DNA of 64,000 nucleotides from Chloroflexota bacterium (GTDB taxonomy: Bacteria > Chloroflexota > UBA11872), in NCBI GenBank assembly GCA_028873795.1, contig JAPPNP010000053.1, positions 1-64,000 of the forward strand, read 5' to 3'. The first letter of the stretch is position 1, and each line of letters opens with the position of its first letter. A program made the position numbers and the translations under genes. Positions 24,313 to 33,375 of this stretch are shown piece after piece. A model generated the notes under the pieces. That model was not told the DNA's origin, did no database searches, and was given only the letters and a program-made list of their open reading frames with translations.

Positions 24313-25664
24313 CGCGGAAGGTCGAGCAGGGCTCGCCGCAGCGGTCGCTCGTCACGCGGCAGCACCGTGCGCACGTCAAGCCACACGTCGTCGTCGCGCA
24401 CCCGGGCGATAACCGGCGGGTCCGCGCGGCGCAGCCGGGCGGCCAGCGACTGGCCACCGCCCGCGATCCGAACCGCGAAACTCGGCAGCACCTGCCCGGG
24501 AAGCGAGCCGCCGCCGACTGCCGACTCCGACGCCTCGACGCCGGCGTCGCCGACGCCGCGCGCGAGCCGCCGCGCACGCGCGCGCAGAGCGTCCGGGCGC
24601 GCGGCGATCATCTGCCAGACCGGAACGCTGGTCTCGGCTTCGCCCAGCAAGTAGTGGGCGAGCGTGGCTTGCAGCGCCGCCAGCGTGAGGGCGTCGCAGC
24701 GCAGCGCGCGGGCCAGCGGACGTCGGGCGATCCGCTCCACGCAGGCGGCATTGCCGGCTGCGATGCCGGCCTGCGGACCTCCGAGCAGCTTGTCGCCGGA
24801 GAAGGTCACCACGTCGCAGCCCGCGGCAAGCGCATCCTGCACGCGTGGCTCGTTCACCAGGCCGAACGGCGTCGGATCGAGCAGAGTGCCCGATCCAAGA
24901 TCGCCGATCAGCGGCACGGCGTGCTCGTGGGCGAGGTGCGCCAGCGCCGCCAGATCGGGCGACTCGGTGAACCCAATCTGCGCGAAGTTGCTGCGATGCA
25001 CGTGCAGAATCGCCGCCGTGCGATCGCTGATGGCCCCGGCGTAGTCCTCGATCCGGGTGCGATTGGTCGTGCCGACGTCGCGCAGCACCGCGCCGCTGGC
25101 GGCGAGAATGTCGGGTACGCGGAATCCACCGCCGATTTCGATGGCCTCGCCGCGGCTCACCAGCACCTCGCCGCCGGCGGCCAGCGCCTCCAGCGCCAGG
25201 AATGTGGCTCCCGCGTTGTTGTTGAGGACGATGGCGGCTGGCGCGCCCGTGATCTCGCGGAGGCTCGCGGTCACCGCCGCTCCACGCCCGCCGCGCCGTC
25301 CCGACTCGAGGTCCATCTCCAGCGCCGCGTAGCCCGCCGCGGCGTCGTGTACCGCCGCAAGCGCCCGGTCGCTCAGGGGCGCGCGTCCGAGGTTGGTGTG
25401 GATGATCACGCCCGTGGCGTTGATCACCCGCCGCGGGGCGTCGCGCACCAGCAACGCCGCCCGCAGCGCGGCGGCCTCCGCCAGGGTGTCCAGGCTTGGG
25501 GCGGCGCTGCCGCGGGCGATCCCGTCGCGGGCCGTCGCGATCTCCGCGCGTGCGGCCGAGACCAGGAGCGCCGGCGGCATCTCGACGTACGCCGCTGCCG
25601 CCTGTGCAATCCGGTCGACCGACGGCAGGCGCCGAAGCGACGCGCCTTCTGCGCTAGGCGCCAT
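24309..25664 (-). CDS. selA: SelA, L-seryl-tRNA(Sec) selenium transferase
   Basis: 451 aa from ATG 25664. The N-terminus LRRLPSVDRI is typical of SelA. The PLP fold has INATGVIIHTNLGRAPLS, NNNAGATFLAL, SRGEAIEIGGGFRVPDI, GDLGSGTLLD and the PLP lysine in TFSGDKLLGGPQAG. It converts seryl-tRNA(Sec) to selenocysteinyl-tRNA using selenophosphate. The start overlaps apgM by 11 bp. selB, selD and the tRNA-Sec gene are not in the window, so selenocysteine use is implied, not proven. Confidence 0.95.
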   Translation of the reverse strand: MAPSAEGASLRRLPSVDRIAQAAAAYVEMPPALLVSAARAEIATARDGIARGSAAPSLDTLAEAAALRAALLVRDAPRRVINATGVIIHTNLGRAPLSDRALAAVHDAAAGYAALEMDLESGRRGGRGAAVTASLREITGAPAAIVLNNNAGATFLALEALAAGGEVLVSRGEAIEIGGGFRVPDILAASGAVLRDVGTTNRTRIEDYAGAISDRTAAILHVHRSNFAQIGFTESPDLAALAHLAHEHAVPLIGDLGSGTLLDPTPFGLVNEPRVQDALAAGCDVVTFSGDKLLGGPQAGIAAGNAACVERIARRPLARALRCDALTLAALQATLAHYLLGEAETSVPVWQMIAARPDALRARARRLARGVGDAGVEASESAVGGGSLPGQVLPSFAVRIAGGGQSLAARLRRADPPVIARVRDDDVWLDVRTVLPRDERPLRRALLDLPR

Positions 25665-26832
25665 ATTTCGCGAGCCGCTGCCCATGCGCCAGCATGAGCG
25701 GCAGAATCGATCGCGCCGGAATGTGGCCCAGGCCCCCGCTGAGGCAGGCGGACTCGTTGAACGCCTCGACGTGGTCCGACCTTGCCAGCGATCCCCATAA
25801 CAGCAGCGGCACGGGATGCCAAGAATGCGCCCGGAGCTTGGCCGGCGTGGAGTGGTCGCCGGTGACGACCAGGACGTCGGGCTTGAGGTCTCGCACCCGG
25901 GGCAGCCAGCGGTCAACGGCCTCAATCGCGCGCTTCTTGCCGTCGAAATCGCCGTCCTCGCCGAGCGTGTCCGTCTCCTTGATGTGCACAAAGAAGAAGT
26001 CGAACGCGTCCCAGGCTTTCTCAAGCTCCTCCATCTGGTTGTTGGGCTCCTCCGTGACCGGCAAAATCTTCATCCCCACGGCGCGGGCAACGCCGCGATA
26101 CATGGGATAGACCGCCAGGCACGCCGCCCGCAGCTGGTAGAGCGACTCCAGCGACGGTAGGACCCGATACTGGCCGTATCCGCGCATGAGCACGAAGTTG
26201 GCCGGCTGCTCATTGCCAATGCTTGTGCCGACCTGGTGCGCAAATCCGGTCAAGATCCGGCTGGTGTGCTCCGCCGCGGGATGCAGCGCGTCGGGCGCCA
26301 GCGGGGGTACGCCGATCGCCTGCGGGTCGGTTTCGCGCACCCGCGCGTCGAGCCCCTCGCCGCGAAGCACGAGCACGGCACGGTGCCGCCGTTCAGCGGC
26401 GAGCTCGAGGCTGACATCCGGCGCATGGATGCCGTTGAGTTTCGCGATGAGTTGCTGGTTCAACTCGGTGGAAATGCGGCCGGCCCGTCGGTCGGTCACA
26501 TTGCCGTTGCCGTCGAGGGTGCAGAAGTTCAACCGCACCGCCAGGTCGTGGTCGCCGAGCTCGATCCCGAGTCCAATCGCCGAAAGCGCGCCGCGTCCAA
26601 TGCTGTCGGCGACCGGGTCATAGCCGAAGAGAGCCAGGTGTCCGGGCCCGCTGCCGGGCGTGACGCCGATTTCCATCGGGTGATGCACGCCGGTGACGCT
26701 CTCGCGCGCCAGCTGATCCAGGTTCGGGGTGTTGGCCGCTTCGAGCTCCGTCGGCCCTCCCGGAACAAGAGGCAGTCCACCAAGGCCGTCGAGGACGATC
26801 AGCACTAACTTGGTCGCCGCTGGCTGCGCCAA
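25654..26832 (-). CDS. apgM: Archaeal-type cofactor-independent phosphoglycerate mutase (ApgM family)
   Basis: About 392 aa. The start is uncertain: the family opening [14 protein letters not shown] is preceded in frame only by TTG 26832 and CTG codons, with no good ribosome-binding site. Metal/phosphate motifs are LDGLGG, the nucleophile region [40 protein letters not shown] and SWHPVP. It interconverts 3- and 2-phosphoglycerate. It is co-transcribed with selA (11-bp overlap) and divergent from cysK. Confidence 0.88.
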   Translation of the reverse strand: MAQPAATKLVLIVLDGLGGLPLVPGGPTELEAANTPNLDQLARESVTGVHHPMEIGVTPGSGPGHLALFGYDPVADSIGRGALSAIGLGIELGDHDLAVRLNFCTLDGNGNVTDRRAGRISTELNQQLIAKLNGIHAPDVSLELAAERRHRAVLVLRGEGLDARVRETDPQAIGVPPLAPDALHPAAEHTSRILTGFAHQVGTSIGNEQPANFVLMRGYGQYRVLPSLESLYQLRAACLAVYPMYRGVARAVGMKILPVTEEPNNQMEELEKAWDAFDFFFVHIKETDTLGEDGDFDGKKRAIEAVDRWLPRVRDLKPDVLVVTGDHSTPAKLRAHSWHPVPLLLWGSLARSDHVEAFNESACLSGGLGHIPARSILPLMLAHGQRLAKYGA

Positions 26833-26944
26833 CGAAGACAGTAAGTTGCCCGTGACTGCTCCGCCGGTGGGCCTCCCGTCGCAGAGCTTATCATCGGGCG
26901 TGCACGGCTTGCTGGAAGCTGTGGATAACTTGCGAGGGGCGCTG

Positions 26945-27907
26945 GTGACGGCACACTCCCCCGGGCGCGCACCCGGCATTGCGGACAGCGTGGCCGACCT
27001 GGTGGGCAACACGCCGCTGGTGCGGCTAAACCACGTGGCCGAGGGACTTGCGGCGCAAGTCGCCGCGAAATGCGAGTTCCTCAATCCGGGCGGCAGCGTG
27101 AAGGACCGCATCGGACTGGCGATGATCGACGATGCGGAGCGCGAGGGACGCATTGCCCCCGAACGCACGGTGATCGTCGAGCCGACGAGTGGCAACACCG
27201 GCATCGCCCTGGCGATGGTGGGCGCCGCCCGCGGCTATCGCGTCGTCATCACCCTGCCCGAAACCATGACCATCGAGCGCCGCAATCTGCTGCGCGCTTT
27301 TGGTGCGGAGGTGGTCCTGACGCCGGGAGCGCACGGCATGGTCGGCGCCATCGATCGCGCGCAGCAGATCGTCGACAGCACCCCGGACGCCTGGATGCCG
27401 CAGCAGTTCCGCAACGCCAGCAATCCTGAGGCTCACGCGCGAACGACGGCCGAGGAGATTTGGCGCGATACCGACGGGGAGATTGACATCTTCGTCGCCG
27501 CGGTCGGCACCGGGGGCACCATCACGGGCACGGCGCGCGCCCTCAAGGATCGGAAGCCGTCGCTGCAGTTCGTCGGCGCCGAGCCGGTGGGCAATCCAGT
27601 CATCACCAGCGGACGCGCGGGGCCGCATCGCATCGAAGGCATTGGCGCCAATTTCGTGCCGCAGGTGTTCGAGCGCGACCTCGTGGGCGAAATCCTGCTC
27701 GTCGACGACACGATGGCCGAGGAGACGGCGCGACGACTGGCGGCAGATGAGGGCCTGCTGGTGGGCGCCTCGGCCGGCGCGAACGTCTGGGTCGCCCTGC
27801 AGGTCGCCGCGCGGCCCGAGAACGAGGGCAAGCTCGTCGTGACGGTGCTGTGCGACGGCGGGGATCGCTACCTGACCCACCCGTTGTTCGCCGGACTGGA
27901 CGTCTAG
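26945..27907 (+). CDS. cysK: CysK, cysteine synthase (O-acetylserine sulfhydrylase)
   Basis: 320 aa from GTG 26945 with GAGGGG just upstream; the frame remains open further upstream but overlaps apg[11 protein letters not shown] opens the domain, the PLP lysine is in [25 protein letters not shown] binds substrate, GTGGTITG holds the PLP phosphate, and [12 protein letters not shown] comes late. It makes cysteine from O-acetylserine and sulfide. A cystathionine beta-synthase-like activity cannot be excluded. tRNA-Ser(GGA) follows after 32 bp. Confidence 0.93.
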   Translation: MTAHSPGRAPGIADSVADLVGNTPLVRLNHVAEGLAAQVAAKCEFLNPGGSVKDRIGLAMIDDAEREGRIAPERTVIVEPTSGNTGIALAMVGAARGYRVVITLPETMTIERRNLLRAFGAEVVLTPGAHGMVGAIDRAQQIVDSTPDAWMPQQFRNASNPEAHARTTAEEIWRDTDGEIDIFVAAVGTGGTITGTARALKDRKPSLQFVGAEPVGNPVITSGRAGPHRIEGIGANFVPQVFERDLVGEILLVDDTMAEETARRLAADEGLLVGASAGANVWVALQVAARPENEGKLVVTVLCDGGDRYLTHPLFAGLDV

Positions 27908-27939
27908 GCCCGCGACCCTCGTTGGTAGCATGCCGCTAC

Positions 27940-28023
27940 GGAGAGGTCGCCTAGAGGCTTAGGGCGCACGCCTGGAAAGCGTGTAGGGGACTCCCCTCGT
28001 GGGTTCGAATCCCACCCTCTCCG
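27940..28023 (+). tRNA. tRNA-Ser (anticodon GGA)
   Basis: 84 nt, class II with a long variable arm. Acceptor GGAGAGG pairs with CCTCTCC, discriminator G, anticodon loop CTGGAAA (GGA, reads UCC/UCU), T loop TTCGAAT, CCA not encoded. Confidence 0.95.
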
Positions 28024-28126
28024 CCCGCATCCAACCGCCCGGTCTCGTCCACCGGACACTCGCGACGCGCCACCCTGCGTTCAGAATGTGCCAGTCGCGG
28101 GAGCGGCGCTCTCGGGCCACGCCCTG

Positions 28127-28183
28127 TTCTCCCGTGAGGCATGGGGCAAGGGAGAGGACCTGGCCCCATGCCTCACGGGAGAA
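28127..28183. repeat. Perfect 21-bp inverted repeat (15-nt loop)
   Basis: The left arm 28127-28147 and right arm 28163-28183 are perfectly complementary over 21 bp; the arm contains CGTGAGGCATGGGGC. No T-run follows, so it is not a textbook intrinsic terminator. It lies in a 395-bp gene-free gap between tRNA-Ser and the ABC operon. The rest of the gap (28024-28126, 28184-28418) shows an AT-rich patch at about 28330-28370 that may hold the next gene's promoter. Confidence 0.85.
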
Positions 28184-28418
28184 GGTTGGAGAACCGGCTG
28201 CACTTCGCCTCGCCCACGCGCCGCATACACGAATTGTTCCCCCGAATGGCGTGCGCACTCGAGTGTGTCCGCCATGCATCCGCGTTCCAGGCCGCGTGTC
28301 TGCGCTTGACCGCCGGAAACATCTCTTCGTATGCACTTGCATCTCATATTAGGGCATACTAACATCCCGCAATAGGGCCAGCTACCGCAGACGGCCCTCA
28401 GCCTCAAGAGAGGTTCCC

Positions 28419-29540
28419 ATGTCCCTGACCCGACGTGCCCTGCTGCGCGGCGGCGCCGCTGCCGCGGCTGCCCTGCCGGTGCTTGCCGCCTGCGGCGAAT
28501 CCGAGGTCGTCATCAAGGAAGTTCCGGTCGAGAAGATCGTGACGCAGGAGGTCATCAAGGAAGTCGAGGTCGAGCGGGTGGTCACGGTCACCGTGCCCCA
28601 GCCGCCGAGCGAATCCCAGCCGCTGGTCATCTACTCCGGGCGCAGCGATTCACTGGTCGACCCGATCATTCAGCAGTTCCGTTCCGTGTCCGGCTTGGAC
28701 GTGCAGGTGAAGTACGCGGGAACGCCGGCGCTCGCCGCGACGTTGCTCGAGGAAGGCGACGCCTCGCCGGCGGACGTGTTCTTCGCGCAGGATCCCGGTG
28801 GGTTGGGCGCCGTAGAGTCTCTGTTGTCGCCGCTGCCCGAGGAGCTTCTGAGTCGCGTGCCCGCGTGGGCGCGTTCACCAGAGGGCCTATGGACCGGCAT
28901 CTCGGGACGCGCGCGCGTCGTCGTGTACAACACCGATCGGTTAAGTCCCGCCGACTTGCCTGACGACCTGTGGGGCTTCACCGACTCGAGCTGGCGGGGC
29001 CGCCTCGGTTGGCCGCCGACCAACGCCTCATTCCAGACCATGGTTACCGGCATGCGGTCCGAGTGGGGAGACGACCGTACGCGCGAGTGGCTGGACGCGA
29101 TGCACGCCAATGAGATTGGGATCTATCCCAAGAACACGCCGATCGTGGCCGCGACCGGCGCGGGCGAGTTGGACGGCGGCTTCGTCAATCACTACTACCT
29201 GCACCGGTTCCTGGCGGCGGAGGGCGAGACATTCGCGGCACGGAACTATCATTTGCCGGGCGGCGGACCAGGCTCACTGGTAATGGTGGCCGGTGCGGGC
29301 ATCCTCAGCACTGCCGGCAACCGACCGGCGGCGGAGCAGTTCGTCAATTTCCTGCTCTCGACGGTGGGGCAGCAGTACTTCGCCAGCAGCACGTACGAGT
29401 ACCCGTTGGTCGAGGGCGTGAAAGCGTCGCGCATCCTGACGCCGCTGGCGGACATCAACAAGCCGGCGATCGCGCTTGCCGATCTGGCCGACCTCGAGGG
29501 CACGCAGGCCATGTTGCGGGAGGCTGGAATACTGCCCTAG
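28419..29540 (+). CDS. Iron(III)-type ABC transporter substrate-binding lipoprotein
   Basis: 373 aa. The N-terminus has a twin-arginine signal (TRRALLRGG) and lipobox LAAC (Cys25). A Val/Lys/Glu-rich linker (about 30-60) follows, as often seen in Chloroflexota solute-binding lipoproteins. The mature part fits the FbpA/AfuA group: LVIYSGRSDSLVDPI, DVFFAQDPGGLGAV, VVVYNTDRL, GFVNHYYLHRF (the YY pair is the Fe-ligand region) and ILSTAGNRPAAEQFVNFLLS. It delivers ferric ion or a related metal to the permease 2 bp downstream. Confidence 0.9.
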   Translation: MSLTRRALLRGGAAAAAALPVLAACGESEVVIKEVPVEKIVTQEVIKEVEVERVVTVTVPQPPSESQPLVIYSGRSDSLVDPIIQQFRSVSGLDVQVKYAGTPALAATLLEEGDASPADVFFAQDPGGLGAVESLLSPLPEELLSRVPAWARSPEGLWTGISGRARVVVYNTDRLSPADLPDDLWGFTDSSWRGRLGWPPTNASFQTMVTGMRSEWGDDRTREWLDAMHANEIGIYPKNTPIVAATGAGELDGGFVNHYYLHRFLAAEGETFAARNYHLPGGGPGSLVMVAGAGILSTAGNRPAAEQFVNFLLSTVGQQYFASSTYEYPLVEGVKASRILTPLADINKPAIALADLADLEGTQAMLREAGILP

Positions 29541-29542
29541 AC

Positions 29543-31204
29543 ATGGTGTCGATCGCGCGAGTGATTCGCGTCGCCGCGCCCGGCGGTCCCATTGGGCGGA
29601 TGGGCCGCTGGACGCGGGCGCCTGCCGTGATCTGGGTGCCGGCGCTGGCCGTCGGCCTGTTGCTGGCGTTGCCGCTGGTCTACCTCGTCATTCGCACGGT
29701 GGGCGCGGGTGACGACGCGTGGGCGCTGCTGTTCCGGTGGCGCACGGTGATGATTCTGCTGCGCACCGTCGCCCTGGTCGTCACGGTGACGGCGGGGTCG
29801 ATCCTGATCGCGGTGCCGGTGGCCTGGCTCACCGTTCGCAGCAATCTGCCGTGGCCACGGTTCTGGAGCGTCGTCGCGGCCTTGCCCCTCGTGATTCCCA
29901 GCTTTGTCGCGGGGCTGGTGGTCCAGGTGGCGCTCGGCCCGAGAGGGATGTTGCAGCAGGCGCTGGAGCCGATCTTCGGGGTGACCGAGCTCCCATCGAT
30001 CTACGGGTTTCCGGGCGCCGCGCTCACGCTGACCCTGCTCAGCTATCCCTACGTTCTGCTGCCCGCGCAATCGAGCTTGCGGCGGCAGGATCCGTCGTTC
30101 GAAGACGCCAGCCGATCGCTGGGGCATGGCCGCCGCGCGACCTTTCGCCGCATTACGCTGCCATTGCTTGCGCCGGCCGTAGGCGCCGGTTCATTGCTCG
30201 TGGCGCTCTACACGCTCACCGATTTTGGCGCTGTCTCCCTGCTCCGCTTCGAGACCTTCACCTGGGCGATATTCGTGCAGTTCGAATCGGGCTTCAATCG
30301 CGGGCTGGCCGCTGCCCTGTCGCTCGTGCTCGTTGGGCTTGCCGCGGTCATTCTCGCCGCGGAGGCGCAGGCGCGTGGACGCGCCCGCTTTCACGGCGTC
30401 GGCCCTGGAGTGGCGGCCGAGCCGCGTCGCATCCCGCTCGGCCGCTGGATGATCCCGGCTGTTGGCTGCATGGCCGCACTTGCGACGCTCGCCCTGGTCG
30501 GGCCCATGGGCGTGCTGGCCTACTGGGTCGGACGGGGCGTGGCAGCCGGCGAAACGCTGGTTGGCGTCGGTGACCTGGTGCTGAACTCGTTGCTCGTTGC
30601 CGCGCTCGCCGCGTTCGCCGCAGCCCTGGCGTCACTGCCCGTCGCCGCGCTCGTCGTTCGCTATCCGAGCCGGTTCGCCTGGGCGATTGAACGGGCCACC
30701 TATACCGGCTTTGCCTTGCCGGGCGTCGTGGTCGCCATTGCCCTGGTCTTCTTCGCCGTCAATCTTGCGCGACCGCTGTATCAGACGCTCCTGCTGTTGA
30801 TCCTGGCCTATGTCGTGTTGTTCTTTCCGGCCATGCTCGCGGCCGTTAGGGCCGCCCTCGCGCAGGTGCGACCGAGTTTGGAAGAAGCATCGCGCACGCT
30901 CGGTCGGTCGCGCATGGCCACGCTGCTTCAGATCACGCTGCCGTTGATTTGGCCGGGCATCGCCGCCGGCAGCGGGCTGGTGTTCCTGCTGACGATGAAG
31001 GAGCTGCCCGCCACCCTGATCCTCGGGCCCATCGGATTCAAGACGCTGGCCACGGCCACATGGTCGGCGGCCTCGGAGGCCTTCTTTGCGCGCGCGGCCA
31101 TGACCGCGCTCGTCATCGTCTTCGCCTCCGGCGTGCCGTTGCTGCTGCTGCGGCTGCGCCTGGGGCAGGCGCCGGGGCAGGGCCCGCCGCCCGCCCGCCA
31201 ATAG
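29543..31204 (+). CDS. Fused ABC permease of Fe3+ transporter (FbpB-like)
   Basis: 553 aa with about 12 hydrophobic spans in two homologous halves. Each half carries an EAA loop for the ATPase (FEDASRSLGHGRRATFRRI and LEEASRTLGRSRMATLLQI). This is the usual FbpB/thiamine-type fused permease. It follows the binding protein by 2 bp. No ATP-binding gene follows; a DegT aminotransferase comes next, so the ATPase must be encoded elsewhere. Confidence 0.93.
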   Translation: MVSIARVIRVAAPGGPIGRMGRWTRAPAVIWVPALAVGLLLALPLVYLVIRTVGAGDDAWALLFRWRTVMILLRTVALVVTVTAGSILIAVPVAWLTVRSNLPWPRFWSVVAALPLVIPSFVAGLVVQVALGPRGMLQQALEPIFGVTELPSIYGFPGAALTLTLLSYPYVLLPAQSSLRRQDPSFEDASRSLGHGRRATFRRITLPLLAPAVGAGSLLVALYTLTDFGAVSLLRFETFTWAIFVQFESGFNRGLAAALSLVLVGLAAVILAAEAQARGRARFHGVGPGVAAEPRRIPLGRWMIPAVGCMAALATLALVGPMGVLAYWVGRGVAAGETLVGVGDLVLNSLLVAALAAFAAALASLPVAALVVRYPSRFAWAIERATYTGFALPGVVVAIALVFFAVNLARPLYQTLLLLILAYVVLFFPAMLAAVRAALAQVRPSLEEASRTLGRSRMATLLQITLPLIWPGIAAGSGLVFLLTMKELPATLILGPIGFKTLATATWSAASEAFFARAAMTALVIVFASGVPLLLLRLRLGQAPGQGPPPARQ

Positions 31205-31247
31205 CCCGACCGTTGTTGCGGGGTGGCGCCGGTCGTACCATGCGGCC

Positions 31248-32567
31248 ATGCTTGCCCTCTTAGGCGGAACCCCGGTTCGCTCGGAGCCGTATCCGGCGTG
31301 GCCGGTCTTCGACGAGACCGAAGTCAACGCCGTGGCCGACGTCGTCCGCACCGGCGAGTGGGGGCGGCTCGGCAGCCACCGCGTGATCGCCTTCGAGCGC
31401 GCGTTCGCCGCCTACCAGGGTGCGGAATACGGCCTGGCGGTCAACAGCGGCACCAGCGCCCTGGAAATGGGGCTGGAAGCGTTGCGGCTCCCGCGGGGCT
31501 CCGAGGTCATCCTGGCGCCGTTTACGTTCATGGCCAGCGCCACGTCGATCCTGAACGCCGGCCTGGTGCCAGTCTTCGCCGACATCGACCCGGACACCTA
31601 CAACCTGGACCCCGCGTGCACCGCGGCGGCGATCACGCCGTGCACCTCCGCCATCATGCCGGTGCACTTCGGCGGGTTGGCCTGCGATATGCAGGCCATT
31701 CTCGACATTGCCGCGGCCCACGGACTGCGCGTCATCGAGGACGCGGCGCACTCACACGGCGGCACCTGGTGCGATCGGGGTCTGGGCACCATCGGCGACG
31801 TGGGGTGCTTCAGCTTCCAGGCCAGCAAGAATCTCAACTCGGGCGAGGGCGGCGCGGTGCTCACCGATGACATCGACATCTTCTCGCGCGCCATCGCCCA
31901 GCATGACCTGTGGGGCGGCGGCGTCGAACAGCGCGGCGGACAGCTTGGCCGCGGCAGCCTGGCGACCGGCGAGGGCTGGGATTTCACCGTATCGGCGGGC
32001 GACCGCCGCATCACGCCGTTCCAGGCCACGCTGCTCCAGGCGCAGCTTGAGCGGCTGGAGGATCAGGCGCAGCGACGCGCGGACAACGGCAGCTACCTCA
32101 ACGATCTGCTGGACGATCTCGAGGGCATCGGGGTGCGCCGCATCGATGACTTCGCCACCCGGCCGGCGCACCACGTCTATGTCTTCCGTTACCTGCCCGA
32201 GGCTTTCAAGGGCCTGAGCCGCGAGCGCTTCATCGAGGCCATGAATGCGGAGGGCATTCCGGTCACCAAGGGCTACCGGCAGCCGCTGCATCGCACGGCG
32301 CTCTTCGCCGACGTGGACGGAGCGCTGGCGCGGGCCTGGCCGCGCGGCGACGGCACGCCCGACATCGACTACGCGGAAGTCTCATGCCCGCATGCCGAGC
32401 GTCTCTGCGCCGACGAGACGCTATTCCTGGCGCAGAGCGTGCTCCTGGACGATGAGGCCGGCATGGTGCAGATCGCCGATGCCATCGAGAAGGTCCGCGA
32501 GCACGCCGAGGCGCTCATTGCGGCCGACGGCGCCGCTACGCCACGAAGCGATCCGCCCAGCGCATGA
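31248..32567 (+). CDS. DegT/DnrJ/EryC1-family PLP aminotransferase
   Basis: 439 aa. Fold type I: NSGTSALEMGLEAL, APFTFMASATSIL, DIDPDTYNLDP, VIEDAAHSHGG and the PLP lysine in FSFQASKNLNSGEGG. Members usually transfer an amino group to a nucleotide-linked keto sugar. The opening ALLGGTPVR matches the inosamine/AHBA-synthase-like branch. The neighbours give no pathway. The 3' end overlaps the opposite hydrolase by 32 bp. Confidence 0.9.
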   Translation: MLALLGGTPVRSEPYPAWPVFDETEVNAVADVVRTGEWGRLGSHRVIAFERAFAAYQGAEYGLAVNSGTSALEMGLEALRLPRGSEVILAPFTFMASATSILNAGLVPVFADIDPDTYNLDPACTAAAITPCTSAIMPVHFGGLACDMQAILDIAAAHGLRVIEDAAHSHGGTWCDRGLGTIGDVGCFSFQASKNLNSGEGGAVLTDDIDIFSRAIAQHDLWGGGVEQRGGQLGRGSLATGEGWDFTVSAGDRRITPFQATLLQAQLERLEDQAQRRADNGSYLNDLLDDLEGIGVRRIDDFATRPAHHVYVFRYLPEAFKGLSRERFIEAMNAEGIPVTKGYRQPLHRTALFADVDGALARAWPRGDGTPDIDYAEVSCPHAERLCADETLFLAQSVLLDDEAGMVQIADAIEKVREHAEALIAADGAATPRSDPPSA

Positions 32568-33375
32568 GGTCGTTGGCCACGTCCTCCCAGCCCGGTTCGA
32601 GCTGGAGCATGTGCGCCCGACCGGGATAGATCATCGGGAGCACGCGGTACCGTGCGCCCAGGCGGCGGGCCACCCAGGGGATCATGCCCAGGTCCTCCGC
32701 GCCCGACGTCACGAGGACCGGACAGCGGATGGCCGACCGCGGCACGTGCGGCGGCCAAAACGCGATCTGGCGCACGAATCGTCGCGGCTCCGGCACAAGA
32801 CGTGCGCTCAACGCCTCAGCTTCGGCCGTCTCCAAGTGGTTGAAGAATATGCGGCGCATGTAGGCGGCATCGGGTCGCAACGGCTCGCTGCGGAGCGGGT
32901 GGCCGGCAAACTTGGGCAGCGCTCGCGGCGTGTCCCAGCCCCGATGCAGCGCGATGATGCCGAGCGGGCCAGAGCTTGACATAAGGATGAGTCCGGGCGC
33001 TTCCCAACCCGCGGCGGCGACCTGCGCGATCAGACCGCCGGCGCTGTGTCCGACGAGAATCGGCCCCCCGATCTCGCGGGCCGCCTCGATCACGTCGGCG
33101 GCGATTTCCCGGACGCCCACGCCGTGGAGCGATCGGTGGTCCGCGCCCGGATGGTGATGTCGCAGCCACACCGCGTAGGTGGCGTAGCCGTGCGCCGCCA
33201 GATAGGGGCCCATGCGCCGCCACATGTGCGCTCCGCCCCACAGGCCGTGGATCAGGAGGAACCGCGACGGCGCGCGCAGGTCCGTCGGCAGCCATCGCAG
33301 CGCCCGCAGCGGACCGACGCGGACCACTTCCTCCCCGGCCGTGGGCTGAAAGAGGTCCGACGCGTCGCTCGTCAA
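32536..33375 (-). CDS. Alpha/beta hydrolase
   Basis: 279 aa. LLIHGLWGGAHMW (oxyanion region), nucleophile elbow VGHSAGG, a late acid in TSGAEDLGM and catalytic His in PGRAHMLQLEP. A standard esterase/lipase-like serine hydrolase of unknown substrate. It overlaps the upstream threonine aldolase by 4 bp (ATGA), so they form an operon. Confidence 0.85.
   Translation of the reverse strand: MTSDASDLFQPTAGEEVVRVGPLRALRWLPTDLRAPSRFLLIHGLWGGAHMWRRMGPYLAAHGYATYAVWLRHHHPGADHRSLHGVGVREIAADVIEAAREIGGPILVGHSAGGLIAQVAAAGWEAPGLILMSSSGPLGIIALHRGWDTPRALPKFAGHPLRSEPLRPDAAYMRRIFFNHLETAEAEALSARLVPEPRRFVRQIAFWPPHVPRSAIRCPVLVTSGAEDLGMIPWVARRLGARYRVLPMIYPGRAHMLQLEPGWEDVANDLMRWADRFVA

Noticed and set aside
27940-28023. 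tRNA-Sec to go with selA
   Set aside because: Anticodon is GGA and the acceptor stem has 7 bp; it is tRNA-Ser. The other class II tRNA (19325-19412) has CGA.
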